Below, piece after piece: positions 16,155 through 23,661 of a stretch of 25,937 nt of DNA (its first letter is position 1; each line of letters opens with the position of its first letter). The position numbers were made by a program, and so were the translations under genes. The DNA comes from CAZCFB01 sp964511535 (GTDB lineage: Bacteria; Myxococcota_A; Polyangia; GCA-2747355; CAZCFB01): the NCBI GenBank assembly GCA_964511535.1, contig CAZEFW010000138.1:1-25937 (forward strand). Direction: 5' to 3'. The notes below the pieces were generated by a model that searched no databases, was not told where the DNA came from, and was given only the letters and a program-made list of their open reading frames with translations.

Positions 16155-16169
16155 TTAGGGCCCATTAAA
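16154..16169. promoter_or_regulatory. candidate DtxR-family operator upstream of the regulator gene
   Basis: TTTAGG-GCCC-ATTAAA is an imperfect palindrome just downstream of the presumed -10 box and 24 bases before the GTG start. The same TTTAGG-N4-[AC]TTAAA pattern recurs in the feo promoter region at 24519-24534. It resembles the TTAGG half-sites of DtxR/IdeR boxes, which suggests autoregulation. Confidence 0.45.
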
Positions 16170-16183
16170 CTTTTCCTCCCTGC

Positions 16184-16189
16184 AGGAGG
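16184..16189 (+). promoter_or_regulatory. Shine-Dalgarno site selecting GTG 16194
   Basis: AGGAGG lies four bases before GTG 16194. Any start further upstream in this frame would add residues from the promoter and operator region and lacks such a site. Confidence 0.7.
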
Positions 16190-16193
16190 TCCT

Positions 16194-16850
16194 GTGTCTC
16201 ACCCATCGGCCACCGAAAATTACCTGAAGCAGATCTACGAGCTTGCCCTGGATCAGAGCCCGGTGAAGACCTCGCTCATCGCCGGCGAGCTGCAGATCAG
16301 CCCCGCCGCGGTCACGGAGATGGTCAAGCGGCTGAGCGACCAGCGGCTGGTGGACTACCGCCCCTATCGCGGGGTCACCCTGACCCGGGCCGGCACGCGC
16401 GAGGCCCTGCGGGTGATCCGCCGCCACCGGCTGTGGGAGACCTTCCTGTTCCGCGTGCTCGATATCCCCTGGTCCCAGGTGCATGACCACGCCTGCAAGC
16501 TGGAGCACGCCACGGACGACGGGCTGGCCGACGCGCTGGACGAGCACCTGGGTAGGCCAACCTTCGATCCACACGGCGACCCGATCCCGGACCGTGAGGG
16601 CGCGGTCAAGGAGCTGGATCGCCTGCGCCTGACCGACCTCGAGCCGGGCCAGTCGGCGAGCATCTCCCAGTGCTCCAACGAGGATCCCAGGCTGCTGGCC
16701 TACCTCAGCTCCCTGGGCCTGGTGCCGGGCGCCGCGGTGGCCATGCTGGAGGCGGCGCCCTTCGACGGGCCGCTGACCCTGGACGTTGAGGGCGAGCAGC
16801 GCATTATCGGCCGCGAGGCGGCGAGCACCCTCATCGTCCAGCGGCGCTGA
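16194..16850 (+). CDS. DtxR/IdeR-type metal-dependent transcriptional regulator
   Basis: The 218-residue protein has the three parts of a full DtxR: an N-terminal winged helix (TENYLKQIYEL..., ISPAAVTEMVKRLSDQRLV), a dimerisation/metal domain, and an SH3-like FeoA domain (from about residue 150, LTDLEPGQSASI...). Metal ligands align with corynebacterial DtxR one position earlier: His78, Glu82, His97, Cys101, Glu104, His105. The Cys at 101 is the iron-type DtxR/IdeR residue, not the Glu of MntR. The position of DtxR Met10 is Asn9 here, so the primary site is altered. When metal-loaded it should repress target promoters. It is divergent from the HMA2/P1B-ATPase cassette, and its own promoter carries candidate operators. 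Fe(II) is the likelier co-repressor, but Mn(II) cannot be excluded. Confidence 0.85.
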   Translation: MSHPSATENYLKQIYELALDQSPVKTSLIAGELQISPAAVTEMVKRLSDQRLVDYRPYRGVTLTRAGTREALRVIRRHRLWETFLFRVLDIPWSQVHDHACKLEHATDDGLADALDEHLGRPTFDPHGDPIPDREGAVKELDRLRLTDLEPGQSASISQCSNEDPRLLAYLSSLGLVPGAAVAMLEAAPFDGPLTLDVEGEQRIIGREAASTLIVQRR

Positions 16851-17002
16851 CCACCATCGTCTTCGTGGTCCAGGACGGGCTCATCGTGGGAAAGGTGAAC
16901 TACGGCTGAGGCGTGGTGGCTCCGTCCGCCCCGGAGAGCGATGGCCCCGTCGATTGACACCGGCCCCTTGCAGTCGGGACACTTGCGTCAAGGAGGTGTC
17001 CC

Positions 17003-18985
17003 ATGAAGCAAGGCTCCCGGAGCTTGGTCCCCTGGCTGCTCACCCTCTCCCTGGTCCTGTGCGCTGCGTGCAGCGACGAGAGCGGCACGCAACCCCGCGT
17101 GGACGGCGGCGGCAGCAAGGCGGACATCTCGAAGTGCGGCCCGGGGACCGCCCTGTGCGCCGGCAGCTGCACCAACCTCCAGCGTGACAACGACAACTGC
17201 GGCGCCTGCGGAGCCAAATGCAAGGTGGGCGAGGTCTGCGCGGCGGGCGCCTGCTCCCTCACCTGCCCCACGGGGCTGTCCAAGTGCGGGACCACCTGCG
17301 CCAACCTGCAGAGCGACGCGAAGAACTGCGGCGGGTGCGGCACCACCTGCAAGGCCGGCGAAGTGTGCGGCGCGGGCAAGTGCATGCTCACCTGTCCGGG
17401 CACGCTGACCAACTGCAGCGGCTCGTGCGTCAACACCGACGCCGACGCGCAGAACTGCGGCGCATGCGGCGGCAAGTGCGCCGCGGGCCATGTGTGCGCC
17501 GCGGGCAAGTGCAAGCTCTCCTGCCCGGTGGGGCTGACCGACTGCGCGGGCAAGTGCGTGGACCTCAAGTCCAGCCCGGCCCACTGCGGCTCATGCAGCG
17601 CGGCGTGCAAGGCGGGCTGGGCCTGCTCGGCCGGGAGCTGCGCGCTCTCATGCCAGTCCGGGCAGACGAACTGCGCCGGGACCTGCGTCGACCTGCAGAC
17701 CAGCTTCACCAACTGCGGCAGCTGCGGCGCCAAGTGCTCCGCCGGGTACGCCTGCTCGGCGGGCAAGTGCGCGCTCTCCTGCCAGAGCGGCTTGACGGAC
17801 TGCTCCGGACAGTGCGTCAACACCCAGGCCGATCCCAAGCACTGCGGCGGCTGCGGCGCGGCGTGCAAGGCGGGCCAGCTGTGCAGCGCGGGCAAGTGCG
17901 CGCTCTCCTGCCAGAGCGGGCTGACCGACTGCTCCGGCATGTGCGTCAACACCCAGACGGATCTCAAGCACTGCGGCAAGTGCGGGGACGCGTGCAAGGC
18001 GGGCCACATCTGCAGCGCGGGCGCGTGCACCCTCACCTGCCAGGCCGGGCTCACCGACTGCAGCGGCACCTGCGTGGACCTGCTGACCGACCACAACAAC
18101 TGCGGCAAGTGCGGCGCGCCCTGCCTGCCCGGCAGCTTCTGCACCAAGGGCACCTGCGCGCCGTTCTGCGGCGGCAGCATGACCAACTGCAGCGGCAAGT
18201 GCGTCAACCTGCTGACCGACAAGGCCAACTGCGGCAAGTGCGGCAAGAAGTGCGTCACCGGCGGCGCGTGCATCCTGGGGCTGTGCACAGGGCTGACGAG
18301 CTGCCTGGCCATCCAGAAGAGCAACCCCCAGGCCAAGAGCGGCACCTACACCATCCAGCCCAAGGCGGGTGGCAAGACCTACAAGGTCCACTGCGACATG
18401 ACCACCGACAGCGGCGGCTGGACGCGCTTTTTGCGCCACAGCGACAAGGACGGCGCGCAGGCGGTGACCCTGGCCACCTGGGACGCGGCCATGCAGCTCG
18501 CCGCGGACGGCGGCATCCAGAAGTGGCTGATCAAGACCTTCCGGGCCCCCACCCACAGCACCGAGTCCGCTCACGCCCCGCTCAACGCCTACGTGATGAC
18601 CCTGTCCGCCCTGGCCAGCGGCGCCAAGTTCACCCTGTTCAAGTTCCACAAGCCGAGCGCCTGCGGCAAGTACCGCTACACCGGGACGGGCTATGTCACC
18701 AGCGCCAAGATCCTGACCGGCTCGCAGTGCAAATCATGGCGCGCCACCCATGGCAACGGGCGCTACCTGTGGGGCGAGTACCAGTGGTGCGGCCGAAGCG
18801 ACACGGGCTGGCACTGGGGCAGCACCTGCGGCAGCCCGAACTACCACATGCTCGCCGTCAACCACAACTACAACTACCCGCCCCGCAAGGCGACATTGGT
18901 CGGGGACGGGAACCACACCGGCGGGACGCACAAGAACTACGACGAGGACGGCGCCGCGTACGAGTTCTACTACCGGGAGAAGTAG
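17003..18985 (+). CDS. lipoprotein with nine Cys-rich repeats and fibrinogen-like C-terminal domain
   Basis: The 660-residue protein has a lipoprotein-type signal (probably lipidated at Cys23) and a short linker. Nine tandem 43-residue repeats span about residues 45-431. Each has eight cysteines at repeat positions 1, 8, 12, 22, 25, 29, 35 and 40, in the pattern C-x6-C-x3-C-x9-C-x2-C-x3-C-x5-C-x4-C. The C-terminal domain begins SCLAIQKSNPQAKSGTYTI and contains HCDMTTDSGGWTRF. This is the N-terminal signature of fibrinogen-related and intelectin-type lectin domains. More cysteines and WHWGSTCGSPNYHM follow. The protein is likely a disulfide-rich stalk presenting a carbohydrate-binding head at the cell surface. 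AGGAGG at 16991-16996, six bases before the ATG, supports the start. A TTGACA at 16954-16959 could be its -35 box, but no good -10 is seen. Confidence 0.85.
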   Translation: MKQGSRSLVPWLLTLSLVLCAACSDESGTQPRVDGGGSKADISKCGPGTALCAGSCTNLQRDNDNCGACGAKCKVGEVCAAGACSLTCPTGLSKCGTTCANLQSDAKNCGGCGTTCKAGEVCGAGKCMLTCPGTLTNCSGSCVNTDADAQNCGACGGKCAAGHVCAAGKCKLSCPVGLTDCAGKCVDLKSSPAHCGSCSAACKAGWACSAGSCALSCQSGQTNCAGTCVDLQTSFTNCGSCGAKCSAGYACSAGKCALSCQSGLTDCSGQCVNTQADPKHCGGCGAACKAGQLCSAGKCALSCQSGLTDCSGMCVNTQTDLKHCGKCGDACKAGHICSAGACTLTCQAGLTDCSGTCVDLLTDHNNCGKCGAPCLPGSFCTKGTCAPFCGGSMTNCSGKCVNLLTDKANCGKCGKKCVTGGACILGLCTGLTSCLAIQKSNPQAKSGTYTIQPKAGGKTYKVHCDMTTDSGGWTRFLRHSDKDGAQAVTLATWDAAMQLAADGGIQKWLIKTFRAPTHSTESAHAPLNAYVMTLSALASGAKFTLFKFHKPSACGKYRYTGTGYVTSAKILTGSQCKSWRATHGNGRYLWGEYQWCGRSDTGWHWGSTCGSPNYHMLAVNHNYNYPPRKATLVGDGNHTGGTHKNYDEDGAAYEFYYREK

Positions 18986-19145
18986 CCTGGATATTGCACC
19001 AGTTGAACTGCTGCGGCGACCGTTGCCGTCGGCGTAGCGGGTCCCGCGCCGCCTCACCATACGCACCAGTATGCTTTCGCCGTCGCGTGCCCGCTACGCC
19101 TCGGTCTCGGCCGCCTCGTGACGTCCCCCTGGCGCAATATCCAGG
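18986..19145. repeat. 160-bp symmetrical hairpin element
   Basis: Three separate inverted-repeat pairs share exactly one centre (19065.5). CCTGGATATTGCACC (18986-19000) pairs with GGCGCAATATCCAGG (19131-19145) with one mismatch. GCGTAGCGGG (19032-19041) pairs with CCCGCTACGC (19090-19099). CATAC (19058-19062) pairs with GTATG (19069-19073) around a six-base loop. The segments between pair only partly. It starts directly after the fibrinogen-like gene's stop and ends before the convergent acyltransferase gene. It may be a mobile repetitive extragenic element, a two-way terminator or a structured RNA. Confidence 0.75.
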
Positions 19146-19221
19146 GTAGCCCTTCCAGAAGCCGGGCTGGTCGAGGTTCGCCTGACAGCCAGCCGTGATC
19201 GGTGGAGGCGTCCCGGGGCGA

Positions 19222-20091
19222 TTACCTGGCCTGGCGCTCCGCCCTGGCCCGGGCCTGGAGCTCTCCGATGGCGGCCATGACCCGCGCCACGATGAGCTCG
19301 CTCGTCTCCTTGCAGGGCGGGAGCTGGAACAGATCGTCCAGCTTCACGGGCTCGCCCACGTAGACCTCCAGCCGCTTGCCGATGCGGGGCCAGCGCGCGC
19401 CGACGGGCAGCAGGTGGCGCATGCCCCGGTGATAGATCGGCACCACCTTGCAGCGCGTGTCGTGGATCAGCTTCCCCGTCCCTGGCCGCCCCTTGAGCAG
19501 CTCCCCGGTGCGGCTGCGGCTCCCCTCCGGGAAGATCAGCATCTGCCCCGACTTCAGGGCTCGCTCCATGACCGCCAGGGCCGCGGTGTCGTGGGCGCCG
19601 CGGCGCACGGGGATGCACTTCCAGTGCCGCGAAAACCAGGAGAGCACCTCGTTGCGGAAGAAGTTCTCCTTGGCCGCCGGGTGGTAGGGGAAGTGCCAAC
19701 TGGAGCGCAACCCCCGGGGCCAGGCAGACAGCAGGGAGAGCATGTAGCTGTCGATCATGGTCAGGTGGTTGGCGCAGAGCAGGGTGTTGGCCTCCGCCCC
19801 GAACCGGTGCCGGTCATGGACCCGGGTGCGGTTGAGCAGCTGGAAGAGCACGAAGGAGCTTGCGTTGGTGCAGTTGAGCAGCGCCCAGCTCACCAGGCCG
19901 TCCAGCCTGGACAGAGCACCCCGCTGCGGCGAGCGGTCTACGCGCGGTCCGGGCCAGATGTCCTCTCCCTGCGCCTCCGCCAGCGCCCCCTTGAGGCCGT
20001 CCTGGGAGGTGGGAGCCTGATCCCCCCGGAGGGGGCTGCCGGGCCGGGACCGCGGTTCTGGCGAGGGCTTGTGCATGAGCTGTCGCTCCAT
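19222..20091 (-). CDS. PlsC-type lysophosphatidate acyltransferase
   Basis: The 289-residue protein carries the acyltransferase motifs Asn-His109-x4-Asp114 (NHLTMID), PVRRG (motif II, glycerol-phosphate binding), FPEGSRSRTG with Glu189 (motif III) and VPIYHRG (motif IV). An unusual N-terminal extension of about 65 residues is rich in Pro, Arg and Ser. The family transfers an acyl chain to the sn-2 position of lysophosphatidic acid at the inner membrane, making phosphatidic acid. Its ATG overlaps the TAA of the upstream acyltransferase by one base, so the two are translated together. An alternative start exists a few codons in (MHKPS). Confidence 0.8.
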   Translation of the reverse strand: MERQLMHKPSPEPRSRPGSPLRGDQAPTSQDGLKGALAEAQGEDIWPGPRVDRSPQRGALSRLDGLVSWALLNCTNASSFVLFQLLNRTRVHDRHRFGAEANTLLCANHLTMIDSYMLSLLSAWPRGLRSSWHFPYHPAAKENFFRNEVLSWFSRHWKCIPVRRGAHDTAALAVMERALKSGQMLIFPEGSRSRTGELLKGRPGTGKLIHDTRCKVVPIYHRGMRHLLPVGARWPRIGKRLEVYVGEPVKLDDLFQLPPCKETSELIVARVMAAIGELQARARAERQAR

Positions 20092-20822
20092 TATCTCAGC
20101 TCCTGCTCGAACGCCGCGTGCGCCGCGTCCCGCAGCGCCTCGGCGCGGGCGCGCGCATCGCCACCCGCGGGCGCCTCCAGCGGCGGCAGGACCGTGACCG
20201 TGCAGCGGTGATCATGGGCCCGGTCCAGGTGGAGCTTGTCCTTGCTCATCAGGCCGGCCGACCCCTGCACCACCAGCGGCTGCACCGGCAGGCCCCCCTG
20301 CACGGCGGCCATGAACGCGCCCAGCTTGAACGGCTGCAGCTTGCCGTCCTCGCTGCGGGTCCCCTCCGGGAAGAAGAAGATGTCGGCGCCCTGCTGCTGG
20401 GCCTCGCGCAGGCGCCGGCGAAGGGTCTCCTTGGAGTCAGCGCCGCCCCTCCGCACCGGGATGTGGCCGGTGATGCCCATGTGCCAGCCGATGAAGGGCG
20501 CGTAGAACAGCTGACGCTTGGCGACCCACCGGTAATCGTGGGTCAGCTGCGAGCCGATGATCGGGATGTCCAGCAAGCTGGCGTGGTTGGCGATGAGCAC
20601 TTTCTGCCGGGATGGATCGAGGCGCTCGCCGTGGCGCAGGGTCGCCTTGATGCCCAGGGCCGCGCACCCGCCGCGCGCCCAGTGGTTCATCAGCCAGGCC
20701 GCGAGCCCGCGAGAGCGGAAGATCGGGCTCAGCACGCATGATGTGCCACCCCAGATCACACACGGGACCGCGAACGCCCCCCAGTCACGGGCTACCTTGT
20801 GCCAGGCCTGCTTGGTTGCCAT
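20091..20822 (-). CDS. PlsC-type 1-acyl-glycerol-3-phosphate acyltransferase
   Basis: This 243-residue protein has Asn-His80-x4-Asp85 (NHASLLD), GHIPVRRGG, FFPEGTRSEDG with Glu153, and a QPLVVQGS segment. It therefore has motifs I to IV of PlsC. The N-terminal region is hydrophobic and could bind the membrane (WGAFAVPCVIWGGTSCVLSPIF). ATG 20822 is supported by AGGAG eight bases upstream. Its length is that of ordinary PlsC, so this is the more canonical of the two adjacent acyltransferases. It is divergent from a GlpT-like transporter gene, which fits a glycerolipid role. Confidence 0.85.
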   Translation of the reverse strand: MATKQAWHKVARDWGAFAVPCVIWGGTSCVLSPIFRSRGLAAWLMNHWARGGCAALGIKATLRHGERLDPSRQKVLIANHASLLDIPIIGSQLTHDYRWVAKRQLFYAPFIGWHMGITGHIPVRRGGADSKETLRRRLREAQQQGADIFFFPEGTRSEDGKLQPFKLGAFMAAVQGGLPVQPLVVQGSAGLMSKDKLHLDRAHDHRCTVTVLPPLEAPAGGDARARAEALRDAAHAAFEQELR

Positions 20823-20987
20823 CGTGGTACTCCTGTTGCGACTCCTTTTTTCTACAGCAAGACCTCCCGGATTCAAGGCCCATTTGTTCTGCAGCGTCCT
20901 TCATGGCCCGCGCCGGGCGCTCACCTCCCCCCCGACATCGCCCCCCAATGGCACCCTGGACCACCGACCACCCCCATCCGATGTATC

Positions 20988-22340
20988 ATGGCGGCCATGC
21001 CGCTTCCTGGCCCCCTCGAACCGCTGATCACCTTCTTCCAAGAGCCCCCCGCCGCGCCGCGCATTCAGGATCCGGAGCAGGTGGACCGCCTGTACCGCCA
21101 CTGGCGCGCGCGCATGCTCTACGGCAGCCTCATCGGCTACGGCCTGTACTACTTCTGCCGCAAGAACATCTCGGTGGCGCTGCCGCTGCTGAGCCAGGAG
21201 CTCGGCTTCTCCAACGCCGAGCTCGGCGTCCTCGGATCGTTGCTCTACGTGTCGTACGGGCTGTCCAAGGCGGGCTTCGGGCTGGTGGCCGACAGGGTCA
21301 ACCCGCGCCGGTTCATGGCGGTGGGCCTCGGCGTCTCGGCCTGCCTCAACTTCGCCTTCGGCGCGTCGGCCAGCCTCTGGGCGTTCGGCGTCTTCTGGCT
21401 GCTCAACGGCGTGTTCCAGGCCACCGGCGCGCCGCCGTGCGCCAAGATCTGCGTGCGCTGGTTCTCCGTCTCCGAGCGCGGCACCATGTGGGGAATCTGG
21501 AACATCTCCCACCAGGCCGGAGGTGGCATCATCCTGGTGCTGGCAGGCTGGCTCGCCAGCAAGTACGGCTGGCAGGCGGCGTTCTACGGGCCTGCGGCCA
21601 TCTGCCTGGTGGGGGCGTTGTTCATCTACAACCGGCTGCGGGACCGCCCCGAGGAGCTGGGGCTACGCCCGATCCATGAGCACCGGGACGACCCCGAGGC
21701 CGCCGAGCAAGACGACGGCGAGCAGCTCTCCGGCTTCGGGCTCATCGTCAAGCGGGTGCTGACCAACCCGTTTTTGCTGCTGCTGGCCACCGCCTCTCTG
21801 TGCGTCTACGTGGTGCGCTACGGCACGCTGGACTGGTCGCCCAAGTATCTGGTGGACGTCAAGGGCCAGGGCGTGGCAATGGCGGGCACCTTGACCAGCC
21901 TGATCGAGTTCTTCGGCATCCCGGGCATGCTGCTGGCGGGGTGGGCCTCGGACCGCTTCTTCGGCGCCCGGCGCGCGCCGGTGTGCGTGCTGTCCATGGT
22001 GCTGCTGGCGGCGTCCATGGCGCTGTTCTACCTGGTGCCGCCGGGGCACCCGTGGCTCGACGGCATCGCCCTGGCCGCCATCGGTTTTTTCACCTACGGG
22101 CCGCAGATGCTGCTGGCGGGGGTGGCCGCGGCCGACACCTGCGGGGCGGAGGTGGCCGCGGCGGCGGTGGGCATCACCGGGCTGTTCAGCTACATCGGGG
22201 CCATCATCTCCAGCGCGGGCACCGGCGCCATCGTGGACCGCTGGGGCTGGGGCGGCGGCTTCACCCTCTGGATCGTCTGCTCCATCATCTGCGTGCTGCT
22301 GCTGATCCCGCTGTGGAACTCCCGCGGCCGGCGGGGGTAG
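20988..22340 (+). CDS. GlpT-like organophosphate:phosphate antiporter (MFS)
   Basis: The 450-residue, 12-span protein matches GlpT in length. It keeps the two arginines that bind phosphate in GlpT: one in YYFCRKNISVALPLL (GlpT Arg45 position) and one in YVVRYGTLDWSPKYL (GlpT Arg269 position). The DRVNPRRFM loop is the MFS A-motif region. The likely role is exchange of glycerol-3-phosphate or another sugar phosphate for inorganic phosphate at the inner membrane. ATG 20988 or 20997 could be the start; neither has a clear Shine-Dalgarno site. It converges with feoB, with one base between the two stops. Confidence 0.8.
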   Translation: MAAMPLPGPLEPLITFFQEPPAAPRIQDPEQVDRLYRHWRARMLYGSLIGYGLYYFCRKNISVALPLLSQELGFSNAELGVLGSLLYVSYGLSKAGFGLVADRVNPRRFMAVGLGVSACLNFAFGASASLWAFGVFWLLNGVFQATGAPPCAKICVRWFSVSERGTMWGIWNISHQAGGGIILVLAGWLASKYGWQAAFYGPAAICLVGALFIYNRLRDRPEELGLRPIHEHRDDPEAAEQDDGEQLSGFGLIVKRVLTNPFLLLLATASLCVYVVRYGTLDWSPKYLVDVKGQGVAMAGTLTSLIEFFGIPGMLLAGWASDRFFGARRAPVCVLSMVLLAASMALFYLVPPGHPWLDGIALAAIGFFTYGPQMLLAGVAAADTCGAEVAAAAVGITGLFSYIGAIISSAGTGAIVDRWGWGGGFTLWIVCSIICVLLLIPLWNSRGRRG

Positions 22341-22341
22341 A

Positions 22342-23658
22342 TCAGCCGAAGATCAGGTTCACCGCCGCGCACACCACCACCGCCACCGCGGTGGGCATCA
22401 GGTTGGACAGCACGGTCCAGCGCACGCTGCGGGTCTCCTTCCAGATGGTCCAGGTCGTGGTGGAGCAGGGGAAGTGCAGCACCGAAAAGAGCATCAGGCT
22501 CACGGCGGTCATGACGGTCCAGCCCTGAGCGTCCAGCAAGGTCCGGAGCTGGGCCATGTCCGTCAGCTCGGTCATCTGCCCCACGGCCAGGTAGCCCATC
22601 AGGATGGTGGGCACCACGATCTCGTTGGCCGGCACCGCAACGATCATGGCCAGCAGGATCACCCCGTCGAGGCCCAGCGCCCTGCCCGCCGGCTCCACCG
22701 CCGCGGCCATGCTGGCGAACAGGGACGCCTCGCCCAGCTTCACGTTGGCCAGCACCCAGATCAGCCCGCCCGCCGGCGCGGCCACCGCCATGGCCCTGCC
22801 CAGCACGAAGATGGTGCGGTCGATGAGGGAGGTGTAGAGCACCCGGAGCACCTGGGGTCGACGGTAGGGCGGTAGCTCCAGCACGAAGGCCGACGGCTCG
22901 CCCCGCAGCACCGTGCCGCTGAGCAGCCGGGAGGCGATGAGCGTGGCCACCAGCCCCACCAGGGTGGCGCCCATCACCGCGCCCATGGCCGCCAGGCTGC
23001 CCCACATCGGCGGCACGGCGGCCGCCACGAACAGGGCCGAGACCAGGATCAGGGTGGGCCAGCGGCCGTTACACGGCACGAAGTTGTTGGTCAGGATGGC
23101 GATGAGCCGCTCCCGCGGCGACTCGATGATGCGGGTGGCCACCACCCCGGCCGCGTTGCAGCCGAAGCCCATGGCCATGGTCAGCGCCTGCTTGCCGTGG
23201 GCGCCGGCCCGCCGCAGCAGCCCGTCGAGGTTGAACGCCACCCGGGGCAGGTAGCCAAGGTCCTCCAGCAAGGTGAACAGCGGGAAGAATATGGCCATGG
23301 GGGGCAGCATCACCGAGACCACCCAGGCCAGGCCCTTGTACACGCCGTGCACCAGCAGGCCGGTGAGCCACGCGGGGGCGCCCGCCGCGGTCAGCAACAA
23401 CGCGAGCTGCGCCTCGACCCAGAACAGCAGCTCGGCCAGCAGGGCCGACGGGACGTTGGCGCCGGCGATGGTGAGGTAGAACACCCCGGCCAGCAGGAGC
23501 ACCATGATCGGGATGCCCCAGATCCGCGAAGTGAGGATCCGGTCCACGGCGCGGTCCCTGGCGCGGGGATCGGCGGTGGCCCCGGTCATCACCTTGCCAG
23601 CGATGGCCGAGGCTCGCTGGTGCAGATCCTGGATCGCCTGGTCCCGGGTTTCGCTCAT
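22342..23658 (-). CDS. feoB: FeoB membrane domain, separated from its G domain
   Basis: This 438-residue protein holds the FeoB transmembrane part only. It starts with a linker helix and RILTSRIWGIPIMVLLLAG, the usual first span. Two Gate regions follow: GFGCNAAGVVATRIIESPRERL (Cys167) and FVPCNGRWPTLI (Cys196), then VPANEIVVPTILMGY and HFPCSTTTWTIWKE (Cys398). The cysteines are those proposed to line the Fe(II) path. The PCNGR form is that of short FeoB proteins. No G motifs are present; these lie in the upstream gene, in the same reading frame and separated only by a TAG and one Pro codon. There is no clear Shine-Dalgarno site before this ATG, so reinitiation after the upstream stop is likely. 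Confidence 0.85.
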   Translation of the reverse strand: MSETRDQAIQDLHQRASAIAGKVMTGATADPRARDRAVDRILTSRIWGIPIMVLLLAGVFYLTIAGANVPSALLAELLFWVEAQLALLLTAAGAPAWLTGLLVHGVYKGLAWVVSVMLPPMAIFFPLFTLLEDLGYLPRVAFNLDGLLRRAGAHGKQALTMAMGFGCNAAGVVATRIIESPRERLIAILTNNFVPCNGRWPTLILVSALFVAAAVPPMWGSLAAMGAVMGATLVGLVATLIASRLLSGTVLRGEPSAFVLELPPYRRPQVLRVLYTSLIDRTIFVLGRAMAVAAPAGGLIWVLANVKLGEASLFASMAAAVEPAGRALGLDGVILLAMIVAVPANEIVVPTILMGYLAVGQMTELTDMAQLRTLLDAQGWTVMTAVSLMLFSVLHFPCSTTTWTIWKETRSVRWTVLSNLMPTAVAVVVCAAVNLIFG

Positions 23659-23661
23659 GGG

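Noticed and set aside
16853..16909. Coding-like tail after the DtxR-type gene (TIVFVVQDGLIVGKVNYG then stop)
   Set aside because: It is only about 18 codons with no start or ribosome-binding site of its own. It could be a gene remnant, but this is too short to support.
16900..18345. Minus-strand frame with regular Leu-Pro-Gln-repeats
   Set aside because: The apparent repeat protein is the antisense image of the 129-bp Cys-rich repeats in the plus-strand lipoprotein gene.
17218..19149. Plus-strand alternate frame across the Cys-rich repeats
   Set aside because: It is an off-frame reading of the same repeat array. It lacks a plausible start site and runs into the hairpin element.
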